DNA from: Burkholderiales bacterium
GTDB taxonomy: Bacteria; Pseudomonadota; Gammaproteobacteria; Burkholderiales; SG8-41
Length of the DNA stretch: 64,000 nt
Reading direction: 5' to 3'
Assembly (NCBI GenBank): GCA_036262035.1
Contig: DATAJS010000028.1
Coordinates: 62,001 to 126,000 of the forward strand
The translations under genes were made by a program, and so were the position numbers. Below the pieces are notes generated by a model. The model saw only the letters and a program-made list of their open reading frames with translations. It was not told the origin of the DNA and made no database searches. Of the stretch, positions 53,931-63,800 are shown piece after piece (positions within the stretch are counted from its first letter, which is position 1; every line of letters starts with the position of its first letter).

Positions 53931-55042
53931 GCCTGGTGTATCGGCTTCTTGCGCTCGCGCAGGTGGCCGCCGCGGTGCTGCGTGACCACCGCCTGCATCT
54001 CGGCGAGTATCGACAAAGCCACTTCCGCCGGTCCTTCCGACCCGATGTCCAGACCGACCGGCGCGTAGAGGCGGGCGAGCCGGTCCGCAGTCGGCTCGAC
54101 GCCTTTTTCGCGAAGGTCGCGCAGGATGTCGTTCGCCCTGCGGTGCGGGCCGAGCAGACCGATGTACTGCACCGGTGAAGCGAGCAGCATCTCCAGCAGC
54201 TCGCGGTCCCGCAGGTAGTTGTGCGTCATGACGAGCGCGACCGTATCGTCGTCGAAAGCCACCTCCTTCGCGACGCCCGCGGGCTGAGTGATGACGATGC
54301 GATCCGCGCCGGGGAAACGCGAAACGGTCGCGTACGCCGGGCGGTGGTCGACGAGCGTCACGTGCCAGCCGATCTCCTTGGCGAGCCGCACCACCGGCAC
54401 CGCGTCGTGCCCCGCGCCGAAGACGACGAGCGGCAGCGCCGGCTCGATGTGCTCGATGAACACGTCCGCGGTGGCGGATCCGACCGCCACGCTCACGATG
54501 CGCGCCGGGCCGGTGCCGCCCGTAACGACGCGGCGCAGCTCGGCTGCGAAGCGCTCGTCTTCGATGTCGGTGATGGCGCCGCGATCGCTGACCAGCAGCC
54601 GCGAACCGGCTTTCGGCGCGGCGCCCGACGCGCGTATCACGGTCGCCGCGGTGCCGTGCCTGCGCTCGCGCAGGCACGAACCCGCGAACTCGACGAAGTC
54701 GGCGCGAGGCGACGGTGCGCCCATCGGCTCGACGAAGATGTCGATGATGCCTTTGCAGCCCAGTCCGACCCCGAACACGATGTCGTCGTCGTTGGTCGTG
54801 TCGTAGCGCGCGATGGCCGGCTCTGCACGTGCGATCGCGTCGTTGGCGCGCAGCACGACGTCGTCCTCGAGGCAGCCGCCGCTGATCGAGCCCGCGGTCC
54901 ACTTGCCGTCGACGATGAGCATGCGCGCGCCGGGCAGGCGATAGGACGAGCCGTCGATGCTGACGACCGTCGCGAGCGCGACCGGTTTGCCGGCGGCGCG
55001 TGCGCGTCCGGCTTCGAGTGCGATGGCTTCGAGCTCTTTCAT
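53927..55042 (-). CDS. xdhC: XdhC/CoxI-family molybdenum-enzyme maturation factor
   Basis: 371 aa. N-terminal XdhC/CoxI domain (ATVVSIDGSSYRLPGARMLI and SISGGCLEDDVVLRA) and C-terminal Rossmann part (LVVFGAGHDAVPVVRLAKE, YIGLLGPHRRA). XdhC binds Mo cofactor and delivers it, often sulfurated, to xanthine dehydrogenase or related molybdenum hydroxylases. No such enzyme is in the window. Its start overlaps the modA stop by 4 bases, so modA and xdhC are coupled. Confidence 0.93.
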   Translation of the reverse strand: MKELEAIALEAGRARAAGKPVALATVVSIDGSSYRLPGARMLIVDGKWTAGSISGGCLEDDVVLRANDAIARAEPAIARYDTTNDDDIVFGVGLGCKGIIDIFVEPMGAPSPRADFVEFAGSCLRERRHGTAATVIRASGAAPKAGSRLLVSDRGAITDIEDERFAAELRRVVTGGTGPARIVSVAVGSATADVFIEHIEPALPLVVFGAGHDAVPVVRLAKEIGWHVTLVDHRPAYATVSRFPGADRIVITQPAGVAKEVAFDDDTVALVMTHNYLRDRELLEMLLASPVQYIGLLGPHRRANDILRDLREKGVEPTADRLARLYAPVGLDIGSEGPAEVALSILAEMQAVVTQHRGGHLRERKKPIHQA

Positions 55043-55797
55043 CGGAATCCGTATTTTTCGAAAACGGCGCGTGCAGGCGCTTCGCGCAACACGCGCAGCA
55101 AGGTTTCGGCCGCGACGCTTCGGCTCTGCGTGGTCACGGCCGCGGGGTACACGATCGGCGGATGCGTGCTCTCCGGGAAGAGATCGATCACGCGCACCCT
55201 GGGCTCGACGGCGGCGTCGGTCGTGTACACGATGCCGAGCGGGGCTTCGCCGCGCGCGACCAGCAGCAGCGCCGCACGCACGTCCGCGGCCGATGCGACT
55301 CTGGATTGTACGTCCTTCCACACGCCGAGCATCGACAGCGCGGCCTTGCCGTAGCGGCCGGCAGGCACGACGTCGGGATCCGCCATGGCGAGACGCTCCT
55401 TGCCGAGGAGGGCGCCCAGAGCAAACCCTGGCGCGATCTTCAGGCGGGTCTTGCTTTCTGCGGGGGCGACGAGCGCCAGCCGGTTGCGCAGCAGGTTGTA
55501 ACGCGATGCCGGTTTGATCAGAGTGCGCTTCTCCAGGTAATCCATCCAGTCCAGGTCGGCGGAGATGAAGACGTCCGCAGGCGCGCCCTGCTCGATCTGC
55601 TTCGCGAGCGCGGAGCTCGCGGCGTAGGACACCGTGACCTTGTCGCCGCTGCGCTTCGCGTGGGACCTCACGATCTCGTCGAGCGCGTTCTTGATGCTGG
55701 CTGCGGCGAAGACGGTCAGGTTGTCCGCGTGCGCGGCGGCAGCGGTGAACAGGAGGGTGAGGACGCAGGCGAATGCGCTCAACCGCGGCAACGGCAT
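55039..55797 (-). CDS. modA: Molybdate ABC transporter periplasmic-binding protein
   Basis: About 252 aa. Signal peptide MPLPRLSAFACVLTLLFTA, mature start ADNLTVFAAASIKNALDEI with the AAAS/oxyanion motif of ModA. Other marks: YAASSALAKQIEQGAPADVF and ALLLVARGEAPLGIVYTTD. It captures molybdate for ModBC, whose genes lie on the other strand, back to back. Upstream ATG alternatives exist but the signal peptide favours this one. Confidence 0.92.
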   Translation of the reverse strand: MPLPRLSAFACVLTLLFTAAAAHADNLTVFAAASIKNALDEIVRSHAKRSGDKVTVSYAASSALAKQIEQGAPADVFISADLDWMDYLEKRTLIKPASRYNLLRNRLALVAPAESKTRLKIAPGFALGALLGKERLAMADPDVVPAGRYGKAALSMLGVWKDVQSRVASAADVRAALLLVARGEAPLGIVYTTDAAVEPRVRVIDLFPESTHPPIVYPAAVTTQSRSVAAETLLRVLREAPARAVFEKYGFR

Positions 55798-55826
55798 GGC
55801 GACGGGCTTGGAGGTTGCGGGAACCG

Positions 55827-55844
55827 ATATATTCGGGCATATAT
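55827..55844. promoter_or_regulatory. Candidate ModE box between modA and modB
   Basis: ATATAT-TCGGGC-ATATAT, extended by CG on each side (CG...AACG). The TATAT palindrome with a six-base spacer resembles the ModE operator of enterobacteria. It is placed to control both divergent genes. Confidence 0.6.
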
Positions 55845-55861
55845 AACGCCCCGTCAAAGCT

Positions 55862-55877
55862 ATGCACGGTCCGGCAT
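55862..55877. promoter_or_regulatory. Candidate operator of the ATGCA-N6-TGCAT type upstream of modB
   Basis: ATGCA-CGGTCC-GGCAT: same spacing as the two sites before the tup regulator, with one changed base in the right arm. It lies 22 bases before modB. Confidence 0.4.
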
Positions 55878-55898
55878 GATCGAGCCCGTCAGCACCCC

Positions 55899-56591
55899 AT
55901 GAGCCCCGAGGAATGGGAGGTCGTTCGGCTCAGCCTGAAGATCGCCGTCTGGAGCGTCGTCGGCAGCCTTCCGCTCGCGCTCGCGGCCGCGGCGCTCCTC
56001 GCGCGGTCGCGGTTCTTCGGCAAGAGCGTGTTCGACGCCGTGGTGCACCTGCCGCTGGTGCTGCCGCCGGTGGTCGTCGGCTATTTCCTGCTGCTGCTGC
56101 TGGGGCGCAAAGGCGTGCTCGGCGCGCCGCTGGAGGAGTACTTCGGCATCGTCTTCTCGTTCCGCTGGACCGGGGCGGCGCTCGCCTGCGCGGTGATGGG
56201 CTTTCCGCTGATGGTGCGGGCGATGCGGCTTTCGCTCGAGAGCGTCGACCGCCACCTCGAAGCCGCGGCGCGCACGCTCGGCGCGACGCGCGCGCGCGTC
56301 TTCGTCACGGTGACGCTGCCGCTGATGATGCCCGGCATCATCACCGGCACCGTGCTCTCGTTCGCGCGCAGCCTCGGCGAGTTCGGGGCGACGATCACTT
56401 TCGTGTCGAACATCCCGGGCGAGACGCGCACGCTGCCGCTCGCGATCTACACGTATACGCAGGTGCCGGGCGGCGACGAGGGCGCGATGCGGCTGTCGCT
56501 CATCGCGGTCGCGCTGTCGCTTGCGGCGCTGGTCGTGTCGGAAGTGCTGTCGCGGCGCGCGACGCAGCGCATGCGGGGCAGCGATGATTGA
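55899..56591 (+). CDS. modB: Molybdate ABC transporter permease
   Basis: 230 aa with about five membrane helices. LEAAARTLGATRARVFVTVTLPLMMPGI is the EAA loop, and FARSLGEFGATITFVSNIPGETRTLPLAI is the highly conserved ModB stretch. First gene of the modB-modC-mobB-moaD-moaE run; its stop lies 8 bases into modC. Confidence 0.95.
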   Translation: MSPEEWEVVRLSLKIAVWSVVGSLPLALAAAALLARSRFFGKSVFDAVVHLPLVLPPVVVGYFLLLLLGRKGVLGAPLEEYFGIVFSFRWTGAALACAVMGFPLMVRAMRLSLESVDRHLEAAARTLGATRARVFVTVTLPLMMPGIITGTVLSFARSLGEFGATITFVSNIPGETRTLPLAIYTYTQVPGGDEGAMRLSLIAVALSLAALVVSEVLSRRATQRMRGSDD

Positions 56592-57669
56592 AGTCGACGT
56601 CTCCGCCCGCGTCGGAACGCTGGACCTCGAAGCGAAGTTCGCCACCGATGCGCACGTGACGGCATTGTTCGGTCGCTCGGGCGCGGGCAAGAGCACCCTC
56701 GTCAACATGATCGCGGGGCTCGTGCGGCCGGACCGCGGGCGCATCGTCATCGACGGTCGCGTGCTGTTCGACAGTGCGGAGCGCATCGACGTGCCGGTGC
56801 ACGAACGGCGTGTCGGCTACGTCTTCCAGGAAGGGCGGCTCTTCCCGCATCTCACGGTGAAGCACAACCTGCTGTACGGCCGACGGCGCGGGTCGACCAG
56901 CGGTCCGCCGCTCGAGCAGATCACCGCGCTGCTCGGCATCGATCGGCTGCTGCAACGGCGTCCCGGCGATCTCTCGGGCGGCGAGAAGCAGCGCGTCGCG
57001 ATCGGCCGCGCGCTGCTCGCGGCGCCTCAGGTGCTATTGATGGACGAGCCGCTCGCCGCGCTCGACGCGCAGCGCAAGGACGAGATCCTCGACTACATCG
57101 AGCGCTTGCGCGACGAGACCCGGCTGCCGATCGTCTACGTGAGCCACGCCATCGACGAGGTGCTGCGCATCGCCGATTCGGTGGTGCTGCTCGCGGCCGG
57201 CAAGGTCGTCGCCGCCGGTCCCGTCGAAGCGGTGATGGGCCGCCCCGATCTCGGCAGCACCGGGGCACTGTTCGAAGGCGGGGCGGTGATCGACGCGCGC
57301 GTGGTCGCCCGCGATCCCGAGTTCGCGATGACGACGCTTGCGTTCGACGGCGGCACGCTGAGCGTCGCAGGCGCGCACGCCGCGATCGGCGAGACCGTGA
57401 GGCTGCGCATCCGCGCCCGCGACGTGTCGCTCGCGCTGGAAGCGCCGCGCGCGATCAGCGTCCAGAACGTCCTCGCGGCGCGGGTCACCGACGTGACAAA
57501 GCCGCGCGAGGGCGTGGTGCGCGTCGGCCTTACGGTCGGGAACACGAGCTTGCGCGCGCGCGTCACCCATCGCGCGGCCGAGCGGCTCGGTCTCGCTGCG
57601 GGCCTTCCGGTCTACGCTCTCGTCAAGGCGGTGTCGCTGGATCGGCACGGCGTCTTCCATGCGCCATAA
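56584..57669 (+). CDS. modC: Molybdate ABC transporter ATP-binding protein
   Basis: 361 aa. Walker A GRSGAGKS at 30-37, Q-loop YVFQEGRLFPHL, signature LSGGEKQRVAIGRALL, Walker B VLLMDEPLAALD, H-loop VYVSHAIDEV. Residues about 285-355 form a TOBE/Mop domain (SVQNVLAARVTDVTKP...) that binds molybdate and gates transport. Start ATG 56584 overlaps modB. Confidence 0.95.
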   Translation: MIEVDVSARVGTLDLEAKFATDAHVTALFGRSGAGKSTLVNMIAGLVRPDRGRIVIDGRVLFDSAERIDVPVHERRVGYVFQEGRLFPHLTVKHNLLYGRRRGSTSGPPLEQITALLGIDRLLQRRPGDLSGGEKQRVAIGRALLAAPQVLLMDEPLAALDAQRKDEILDYIERLRDETRLPIVYVSHAIDEVLRIADSVVLLAAGKVVAAGPVEAVMGRPDLGSTGALFEGGAVIDARVVARDPEFAMTTLAFDGGTLSVAGAHAAIGETVRLRIRARDVSLALEAPRAISVQNVLAARVTDVTKPREGVVRVGLTVGNTSLRARVTHRAAERLGLAAGLPVYALVKAVSLDRHGVFHAP

Positions 57670-57678
57670 TCTCCACCC

Positions 57679-58200
57679 ATGAAGATCTTCGGCTTCGCAG
57701 GCTATTCGGGCAGCGGCAAGACCACCCTCATCGAGCGACTGATCCCCCTGATCACGGCGAAAGGCCTCACGGTCTCGCTCATCAAGCACGCCCACCACAC
57801 GTTCGACGTCGACCAGCCGGGCAAGGACTCGTATCGCCATCGCACGGCGGGCTGCACCGAGGTGCTGGTGACCTCGTCCCGGCGCTGGGCGCTGATCCAC
57901 GAGCTGCGCGGCGCGCCCGAGCCCGAGCTTGCCGAGCAGATCAGGCACATCTCGCCGGTCGACCTGCTGCTCGTCGAAGGCTACAAGCGCGAAGCGATCC
58001 CCAAGCTCGAGATCTTCCGGAAGGAGGTCGGCGAGCCGCTCATCCATCCGCACGACCCTCACATCGTCGCGGTGGCGACGGACGCTGCGCTGGATACCAG
58101 GCTCCCCCAGCTGGATCTCAACGATCCGGCGCGCGTCGCCGAGTTCATCCTCGAGCACGTCGGCCTCGCGCGTGGCGCGGGCGCGGCACGTGCAGGATAA
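57679..58200 (+). CDS. mobB: Molybdopterin-guanine dinucleotide biosynthesis adapter protein
   Basis: 173 aa P-loop GTPase. GYSGSGKTTL at 8-17 (Walker A), SLIKHAHHTFDVDQPGKDSYRHR with the conserved Lys-His, LLLVEGYKREAIPKLEIFR. MobB assists MobA in making the dinucleotide form. Contact with moaD (7 bases) indicates one transcript. Confidence 0.92.
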   Translation: MKIFGFAGYSGSGKTTLIERLIPLITAKGLTVSLIKHAHHTFDVDQPGKDSYRHRTAGCTEVLVTSSRRWALIHELRGAPEPELAEQIRHISPVDLLLVEGYKREAIPKLEIFRKEVGEPLIHPHDPHIVAVATDAALDTRLPQLDLNDPARVAEFILEHVGLARGAGAARAG

Positions 58201-58207
58201 TCGGGGG

Positions 58208-58462
58208 ATGGTGACGATCCTCTATTTCGCCCGGCTGAAGGAAGCGCTCGGCAAGGGCAGCGAAGAGCTCGCATTGCCGCGCGGCGTCGCGGATCTCGCG
58301 GGGCTGCGCGGCGCGCTGATCGCGCGCGGCGGCGCGTGGGCGCACGAGCTTGGCGGTGCGCGCCCGATCCGCGCCGCGGTCAACCAGGAAATGGCCGCGC
58401 CCGACACGCCGGTGAAGGACGGCGACGAGATCGCGTTCTTTCCGCCGGTGACCGGCGGCTGA
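58208..58462 (+). CDS. moaD: Molybdopterin synthase small subunit
   Basis: 84 aa ubiquitin-fold sulfur carrier. ILYFARLKEALG begins the beta-grasp, NQEMAAPDTPVKDGDEIAFFPPVTGG ends with the Gly-Gly that is thiocarboxylated and enters MoaE. Encoded directly before moaE. Confidence 0.95.
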   Translation: MVTILYFARLKEALGKGSEELALPRGVADLAGLRGALIARGGAWAHELGGARPIRAAVNQEMAAPDTPVKDGDEIAFFPPVTGG

Positions 58463-58466
58463 GGCC

Positions 58467-58925
58467 ATGACCGTTCGCATCCAGACCGAAGATTTCGACG
58501 TCGGCCGGGAGATCGCCGCGCTGCGCAAAGGCAATCGCTCGATCGGCGCGGTCGCGAGCTTCGTCGGCGTGGTGCGTGACGTGAACGAAGGCGACACCGT
58601 GTCGCGCATGACGCTCGAGCACTATCCGGGCATGACCGAAAAGTCGATCGAGGCGATCGTGTCGCAGGCGAGGGGCCGCTGGAACGTGATCGACGCGCTC
58701 GTCGTGCATCGCGTCGGCACGCTCGCGCCGACCGACCAGATCGTGCTGGTCATCGTGACGAGCTCGCATCGCGGCGACGCCTTCGCGGCCTGCGAGTTCA
58801 TCATGGATTACCTCAAGACGCAGGCGCCGTTCTGGAAGAACGAGCAAACGTCCGAAGGCGCGCGCTGGGTCGACGCCCGCGCCTCCGACGACATCGCGGC
58901 CGGGCGCTGGCGGCTGAAAGGCTGA
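58467..58925 (+). CDS. moaE: Molybdopterin synthase large subunit
   Basis: 152 aa. GAVASFVGVVRD, LEHYPGMTEKSI, HRVGTLAPTDQIVLV and SSHRGDAFAACEFIMDYLKTQ are the MoaE core; Lys117 and Lys124 (KTQAPFWKNE) are the catalytic/binding lysines. Converts cyclic pyranopterin monophosphate to molybdopterin with MoaD. moaA and moaC are not in the window. Confidence 0.95.
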   Translation: MTVRIQTEDFDVGREIAALRKGNRSIGAVASFVGVVRDVNEGDTVSRMTLEHYPGMTEKSIEAIVSQARGRWNVIDALVVHRVGTLAPTDQIVLVIVTSSHRGDAFAACEFIMDYLKTQAPFWKNEQTSEGARWVDARASDDIAAGRWRLKG

Positions 58926-58926
58926 G

Positions 58927-59310
58927 TTGAACGGCGCGGGATTCGTCGCCGTCGGGCTCGGCGCCGCGATCGGCGCGTGGCTGCGCTGGGGTCTTTCGGT
59001 CGCGCTCAACCATCTCACGCCCAATCTCCCGCTCGGCACGCTGACCGCGAACCTCGTCGGCGGCTATCTCATCGGCATCGCGGTCGAGATCGTCATGCAC
59101 CACTCGCTGCTCACGCCCGAGTGGCGGCTCTTCATCATCACCGGATTCCTCGGCGGGCTGACGACGTTCTCGACGTTCTCCGCCGAAGCGGTGGGATTGC
59201 TTTCGCGTCAGCAGTACGGCTGGGCGAGCGTGCTCATCCTCACCCACCTGGCCGGGTCGTTGCTCATGACGATGCTGGGCATGTTCACGGTGCGCGCGAT
59301 CACGGCCTGA
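58927..59310 (+). CDS. crcB: Fluoride channel CrcB/Fluc
   Basis: 127 aa, four membrane helices, TTG start one base after the moaE stop. LGAAIGAWLRWGLS, GTLTANLVGGYLIG and TGFLGGLTTFSTFSAEA are the Fluc motifs, with the Asn and Phe residues of the fluoride pathway. No fluoride riboswitch is evident. Its link to Mo genes is positional only. Confidence 0.93.
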   Translation: MNGAGFVAVGLGAAIGAWLRWGLSVALNHLTPNLPLGTLTANLVGGYLIGIAVEIVMHHSLLTPEWRLFIITGFLGGLTTFSTFSAEAVGLLSRQQYGWASVLILTHLAGSLLMTMLGMFTVRAITA

Positions 59311-60787
59311 CGTTGATAAGCCGTCGAGCGGCGTCGATCACTTCGCCAGCGGTCAGCCCCGTCGGACCGACGCCGTCGTGGACGAGAAGGTCCGCCGCCG
59401 CGCCATGCAGATGGACACCGCATTCGAGCGCGGCGTCCGGCGGCACGCGCTGCGCGATCAGCGCCGCGAGAAATCCGGTCAACACATCGCCCATCCCCGC
59501 GCTCGCCATGCCGGCGTTGCCCGAGGTGTTGATCGCCCAGCGTCCGCCGGGCCATGCGCAGACGCTGCCGGCGCCTTTGAGGACGATCGCACTCCTCAAT
59601 GTCCCGGCGATCTGCAATGCGGCTTCGACGCGGTCGCGCTGCACGTCCGCCGTCGACACGCCGAGCAGCCGCGCGGCTTCGGCCGGGTGGGGAGTGAGCA
59701 GAGCAGGCGCATTACGCGCAAGCAGCGCATCGCGCAGCCCACCCCCTCTCGCGATGAGGTTGAGCGCATCGGCATCGAGCACCAGCGGGAGGTCGCTCGA
59801 CAGCGCGGAAGACAGGAGCTTCTCCGCGCCCGCGGACTGACCGAGCCCCGGGCCGACGGCGAGGCACGTGAGATGGTCGAGCTCGAAGATCGACTCGGCG
59901 CGCCTCAGCATGAGCTCGGGCTGCACGAGATCGACGCCCGGCGCATCGGCGGCTTCGAAGCCTACGTAGACGCGTCCGGCGCCGAGCTTGAGCGCGGCGC
60001 GCCCCGCGAGCAGCGCCGCGCCGACCATGCCGCTCGCGCCGCCCACGATGCCGACGCTGCCGTAATCGCCTTTGTGCGAATTGAGCCGCCGCGCGGGGAG
60101 GGCGCGCAGCACGTCGCGATCGATGAGGTGACCGTGCGGCGCGACGAGCGCGGGCGCATCGAGATCGAGCGTCGCGAGGTGGAGCTCACCGCAATGATCG
60201 ACCGCGTCGAGCGTGAGCAGCCCCGGCTTCATGCCGATGAACGTGATCGTGTGCGTCGCACGCACCGCGCAGCCGAGGACGCGGCCGCTGTCCGATTCGA
60301 GGCCGCTCGGCACGTCGAGCGCGAGCACCGGACAGCGTGCGGCGGCCATCCATTGCACGAGCTCGGCGTAGCGCCCGGTGAGGTCGCGCTGCAAACCGAT
60401 GCCGAAGAGCCCGTCGACGATCAGACCGCAGTCGCCCGCGCGTGGGAGCTCGCTCGCGAGCGTCCCGCCGGCGTCCCGCCACGCTTTCAGCGCCGCGGCG
60501 GCGTCCTCCGAGAGCTTTGCCTCGCTGCCGGTGAACAGCACGTCGACATTGAACCACGTGCTCTTCAGATGGCGCGCGACGACGAATGCATCCCCGCCGT
60601 TGTTACCGGGACCGGCGAGGACCGCGATGCGCTTGCCGCTGGTCGCGAGCACCTGGGCGAGCTCCGCCGCCGCGAGGCCGGCGCGCTCCATCAGAGACGG
60701 CGTCGGCACGCGTGCGTGCGCGAGCGTTTCGATGCGCCGGATGTCTTCGGTGAGATAGATCGGCGTGCCGTGGGAAAGGGCTGACAT
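59300..60787 (-). CDS. nnrD: Bifunctional NAD(P)H-hydrate epimerase / ADP-dependent dehydratase
   Basis: 495 aa. N-terminal YjeF_N epimerase (residues about 1-210: AGPGNNGGDAFVVARHLK, LALDVPSGLESDSG) and C-terminal carbohydrate-kinase-like dehydratase (about 235-490: NSHKGDYGSVGIVGGA, LVLDADALNLIA, LLTPHPAEAARLL, VLKGAGSV, GNAGMASAGMGDVLTG). Repairs hydrated NAD(P)H. Its stop runs 11 bases into the convergent crcB gene. Confidence 0.95.
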   Translation of the reverse strand: MSALSHGTPIYLTEDIRRIETLAHARVPTPSLMERAGLAAAELAQVLATSGKRIAVLAGPGNNGGDAFVVARHLKSTWFNVDVLFTGSEAKLSEDAAAALKAWRDAGGTLASELPRAGDCGLIVDGLFGIGLQRDLTGRYAELVQWMAAARCPVLALDVPSGLESDSGRVLGCAVRATHTITFIGMKPGLLTLDAVDHCGELHLATLDLDAPALVAPHGHLIDRDVLRALPARRLNSHKGDYGSVGIVGGASGMVGAALLAGRAALKLGAGRVYVGFEAADAPGVDLVQPELMLRRAESIFELDHLTCLAVGPGLGQSAGAEKLLSSALSSDLPLVLDADALNLIARGGGLRDALLARNAPALLTPHPAEAARLLGVSTADVQRDRVEAALQIAGTLRSAIVLKGAGSVCAWPGGRWAINTSGNAGMASAGMGDVLTGFLAALIAQRVPPDAALECGVHLHGAAADLLVHDGVGPTGLTAGEVIDAARRLINVRP

Positions 60788-60848
60788 AAGCGCGAGTGTA
60801 ACGCGCTAACCTCAGGTAAAATAAGGCTTTGTAGCCCTCCCTTCCAGC

Positions 60849-63800
60849 ATGTCGCAGCTCATCAGGCTCCGGGGTCGCGCGGCCCTCTCGTCTTTCCGTC
60901 TCAAGAAGCTCGGCAACGCCCTCGCTCCCGTCCTGCCGGGCGCGCGCATCGCGGCCGAGTTCTGGCACTTTGCGACCGTCACGCGACGGCTCGACGCCGC
61001 GGAGATGCAGCGGCTCGAGCGCCTGCTGACCTATGGCCCGAAGTCGGCCGCTCCGGACGAGCGCGGCACGCTGTTCCTCGTCGTGCCGCGGCTGGGGACG
61101 ATCTCGCCGTGGTCCTCGAAGGCGAGCGACATCGCGCAGCACTGCGGCCTCGAAGCGGTCGAGCGCATCGAGCGCGGCGTCGCCTACCGGATCGAGCGCG
61201 CAGACGGTAAGCCGCTCACCGACGAAGACGCCAGGGCGCTGCGCCCGCACATCCACGACCGCATGACCGAGACGGTGCTCGGCTCGCTCGAAGACGCCGG
61301 GAAGCTCTTCGCGCATCACGACCCGAAGCCGCTCTCGACCGTCGACGTCATCGGCGGCGGCGTCAAAGCGCTCGAGGTCGCGAATCGCGACATGGGACTG
61401 GCGCTGTCCGAAGACGAGATCGCGTATCTCGCCGACAACTTCACGCGCATGGGCCGCAATCCGACCGACGTCGAGCTCATGATGTTCGCGCAGGCGAACT
61501 CCGAGCATTGCCGGCACAAGATCTTCAACGCCGAGTGGGTGATCGACGGCAGGGCCGAGCCGAACACGCTCTTCGGCATGATCCGCACCACGCACGCGAA
61601 GCATCCCCAAGGCACCGTGGTCGCGTATTCGGACAACTCGTCGGTGATCGAAGGCGCCGGTATCGCGCGCTGGTATCCGGATGCGCAGGGCGAGTATCGC
61701 TACTCCGAAGAGCTCACGCACATCCTGATGAAGGTGGAGACGCACAACCACCCGACGGCGATCTCGCCTTTCCCGGGCGCATCGACCGGATCGGGCGGCG
61801 AGATCAGGGACGAAGGCGCGACCGGCCGCGGCTCGAAGCCGAAAGCGGGGCTCACCGGCTTCACCGTTTCCAATCTGCGCATTCCCGGTTTCGAGCAGCC
61901 GTGGGAAAACGACGGCATCGGCGCGCCGTCGCGTATCGCTTCACCGCTTGCGATCATGATCGAAGGACCGATCGGCGGCGCGTCGTTCAACAACGAGTTC
62001 GGGCGTCCGAACCTCACCGGTTACTTCCGCACGTTCGAGCAGAGCGTCGCGAACGAGGTGCGCGGCTATCACAAGCCGATCATGATCGCGGGCGGCCTCG
62101 GCAACATCAACGCAACGCACACCGCCAAGGCTGCGCTGCCCGACGGCGCGCTCATCATCCAGCTCGGCGGCCCGGCGATGCTGATCGGCCTCGGCGGCGG
62201 CGCCGCGTCGAGCATGGACACCGGAACCAACGAAGAGAACCTCGATTTCGATTCGGTCCAGCGCGGCAACGCCGAGATCGAGCGCCGCGCACAGGAAGTG
62301 ATCGACCGCTGCTGGGGGCTGGGTGACGGCAATCCCATCCTCTCGATCCACGACGTCGGCGCGGGCGGGCTGTCGAACGCGCTGCCCGAGCTCGTGCATT
62401 CGGCGGGCCGCGGCGGCCGCTTCGAGCTGCGCGACGTGCCGAACGAAGAGCCCGGCATGTCGCCGATGCAGATCTGGTGCAACGAGGCGCAGGAGCGTTA
62501 TGTGCTCGCGATCCCGCCCGAGCAGCTTCCGGTGTTTCGCGCGATCTGCGAGCGCGAGCGCTGCCCGTTCGCGGTGGTGGGGCGTGCGACCGCCGACGGC
62601 CGTCTCGTCGTGCACGACAGGCACTTCGACAACGATCCGGTGGACATGGAGCTTGGCGTCCTGCTCGGCAAGCCGCCGCGCATGCGCCGCGAGGTCTCGA
62701 GGGTGCGGCGCGAGCTACCGCCGTTCGAGCTTTCCGGCCTCTCGATCGGCGAAGCGGCGGAGCGCGTGCTGCGCCTGCCGAGCGTCGCCGACAAGACCTT
62801 CCTCATCACGATCGGCGACCGCAGCGTGGGCGGCCTGACCGCGCGCGATCAGATGGTCGGGCCGTGGCAGACGCCGGTGGCGGACGTTGCGGTGACTGCG
62901 ATGGGCTACGAGACTTATCTCGGCGAAGCCTTCGCGATGGGCGAGCGCACGCCGCTCGCGGTGGTGAACCCCGAAGCCTCGGGCCGCATGGCGATCGGCG
63001 AAGCGCTGACCAACGTCGCCGCGGCTTCGATCGAAAAGATAGGACATGTGAAGCTCTCGGCGAACTGGATGGCCGCCGCGGGGCACGAAGGCGAGGACGC
63101 CGCGCTCTACGATACCGTGCACGCGGTCGCGCTGGAGCTGTGCCCGGCGCTCGGCATCAGCATCCCCGTCGGCAAGGACTCCTTGTCGATGAAGACCGCA
63201 TGGAGCGACGAGGACGGCCGCAAGGAAGTGACCGCGCCGCTGTCGCTCATCGTTTCGGCGTTCGCGCCGGTGACCGACGTGCGCCGCACGTCGACGCCGC
63301 AGCTTCGCACCGACCTCGGCGACACCGTGCTGATGCTGATCGACTTGGGCAGAGGGAAGAACCGCCTCGGCGGCTCCGCGCTCGCGCAGGTTTACAGCGA
63401 GGTCGGCAGCGAAGCGCCGGACGTGGAAGACGCCGCGGCGCTGAAAGGGTTCTTCGAGACGCTGCAGGCGCTGAAGAACGAGGACCGCGTCCTCGCGTAT
63501 CACGACCGCTCCGACGGCGGGCTCTTCGTCACGCTCGCGGAGATGATGTTCGCGGGCCATGCCGGCGTCACGATCGACGCGCATCCGGGGCTGTCGTCCG
63601 GCGACGAAGCGCAAAGCCTTGCTGCCTTGTTCTCGGAAGAGCTGGGTGCCGTGCTCCAGGTGCGCACGCAAGACGCCGAAACCGTGCGCGCCGCGTTCGA
63701 GCGCGCCGGTCTCGCATCGAACGTGCACGTCATCGGCAAGCCGAACGCGGACGACACGCTGCGCCTCATCGCCGGCGGCAAGGAAATCTACTCCAGGGCG

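Noticed and set aside
58927..59310. Fluoride riboswitch before crcB
   Set aside because: crcB starts one base after moaE, leaving no room for an aptamer.
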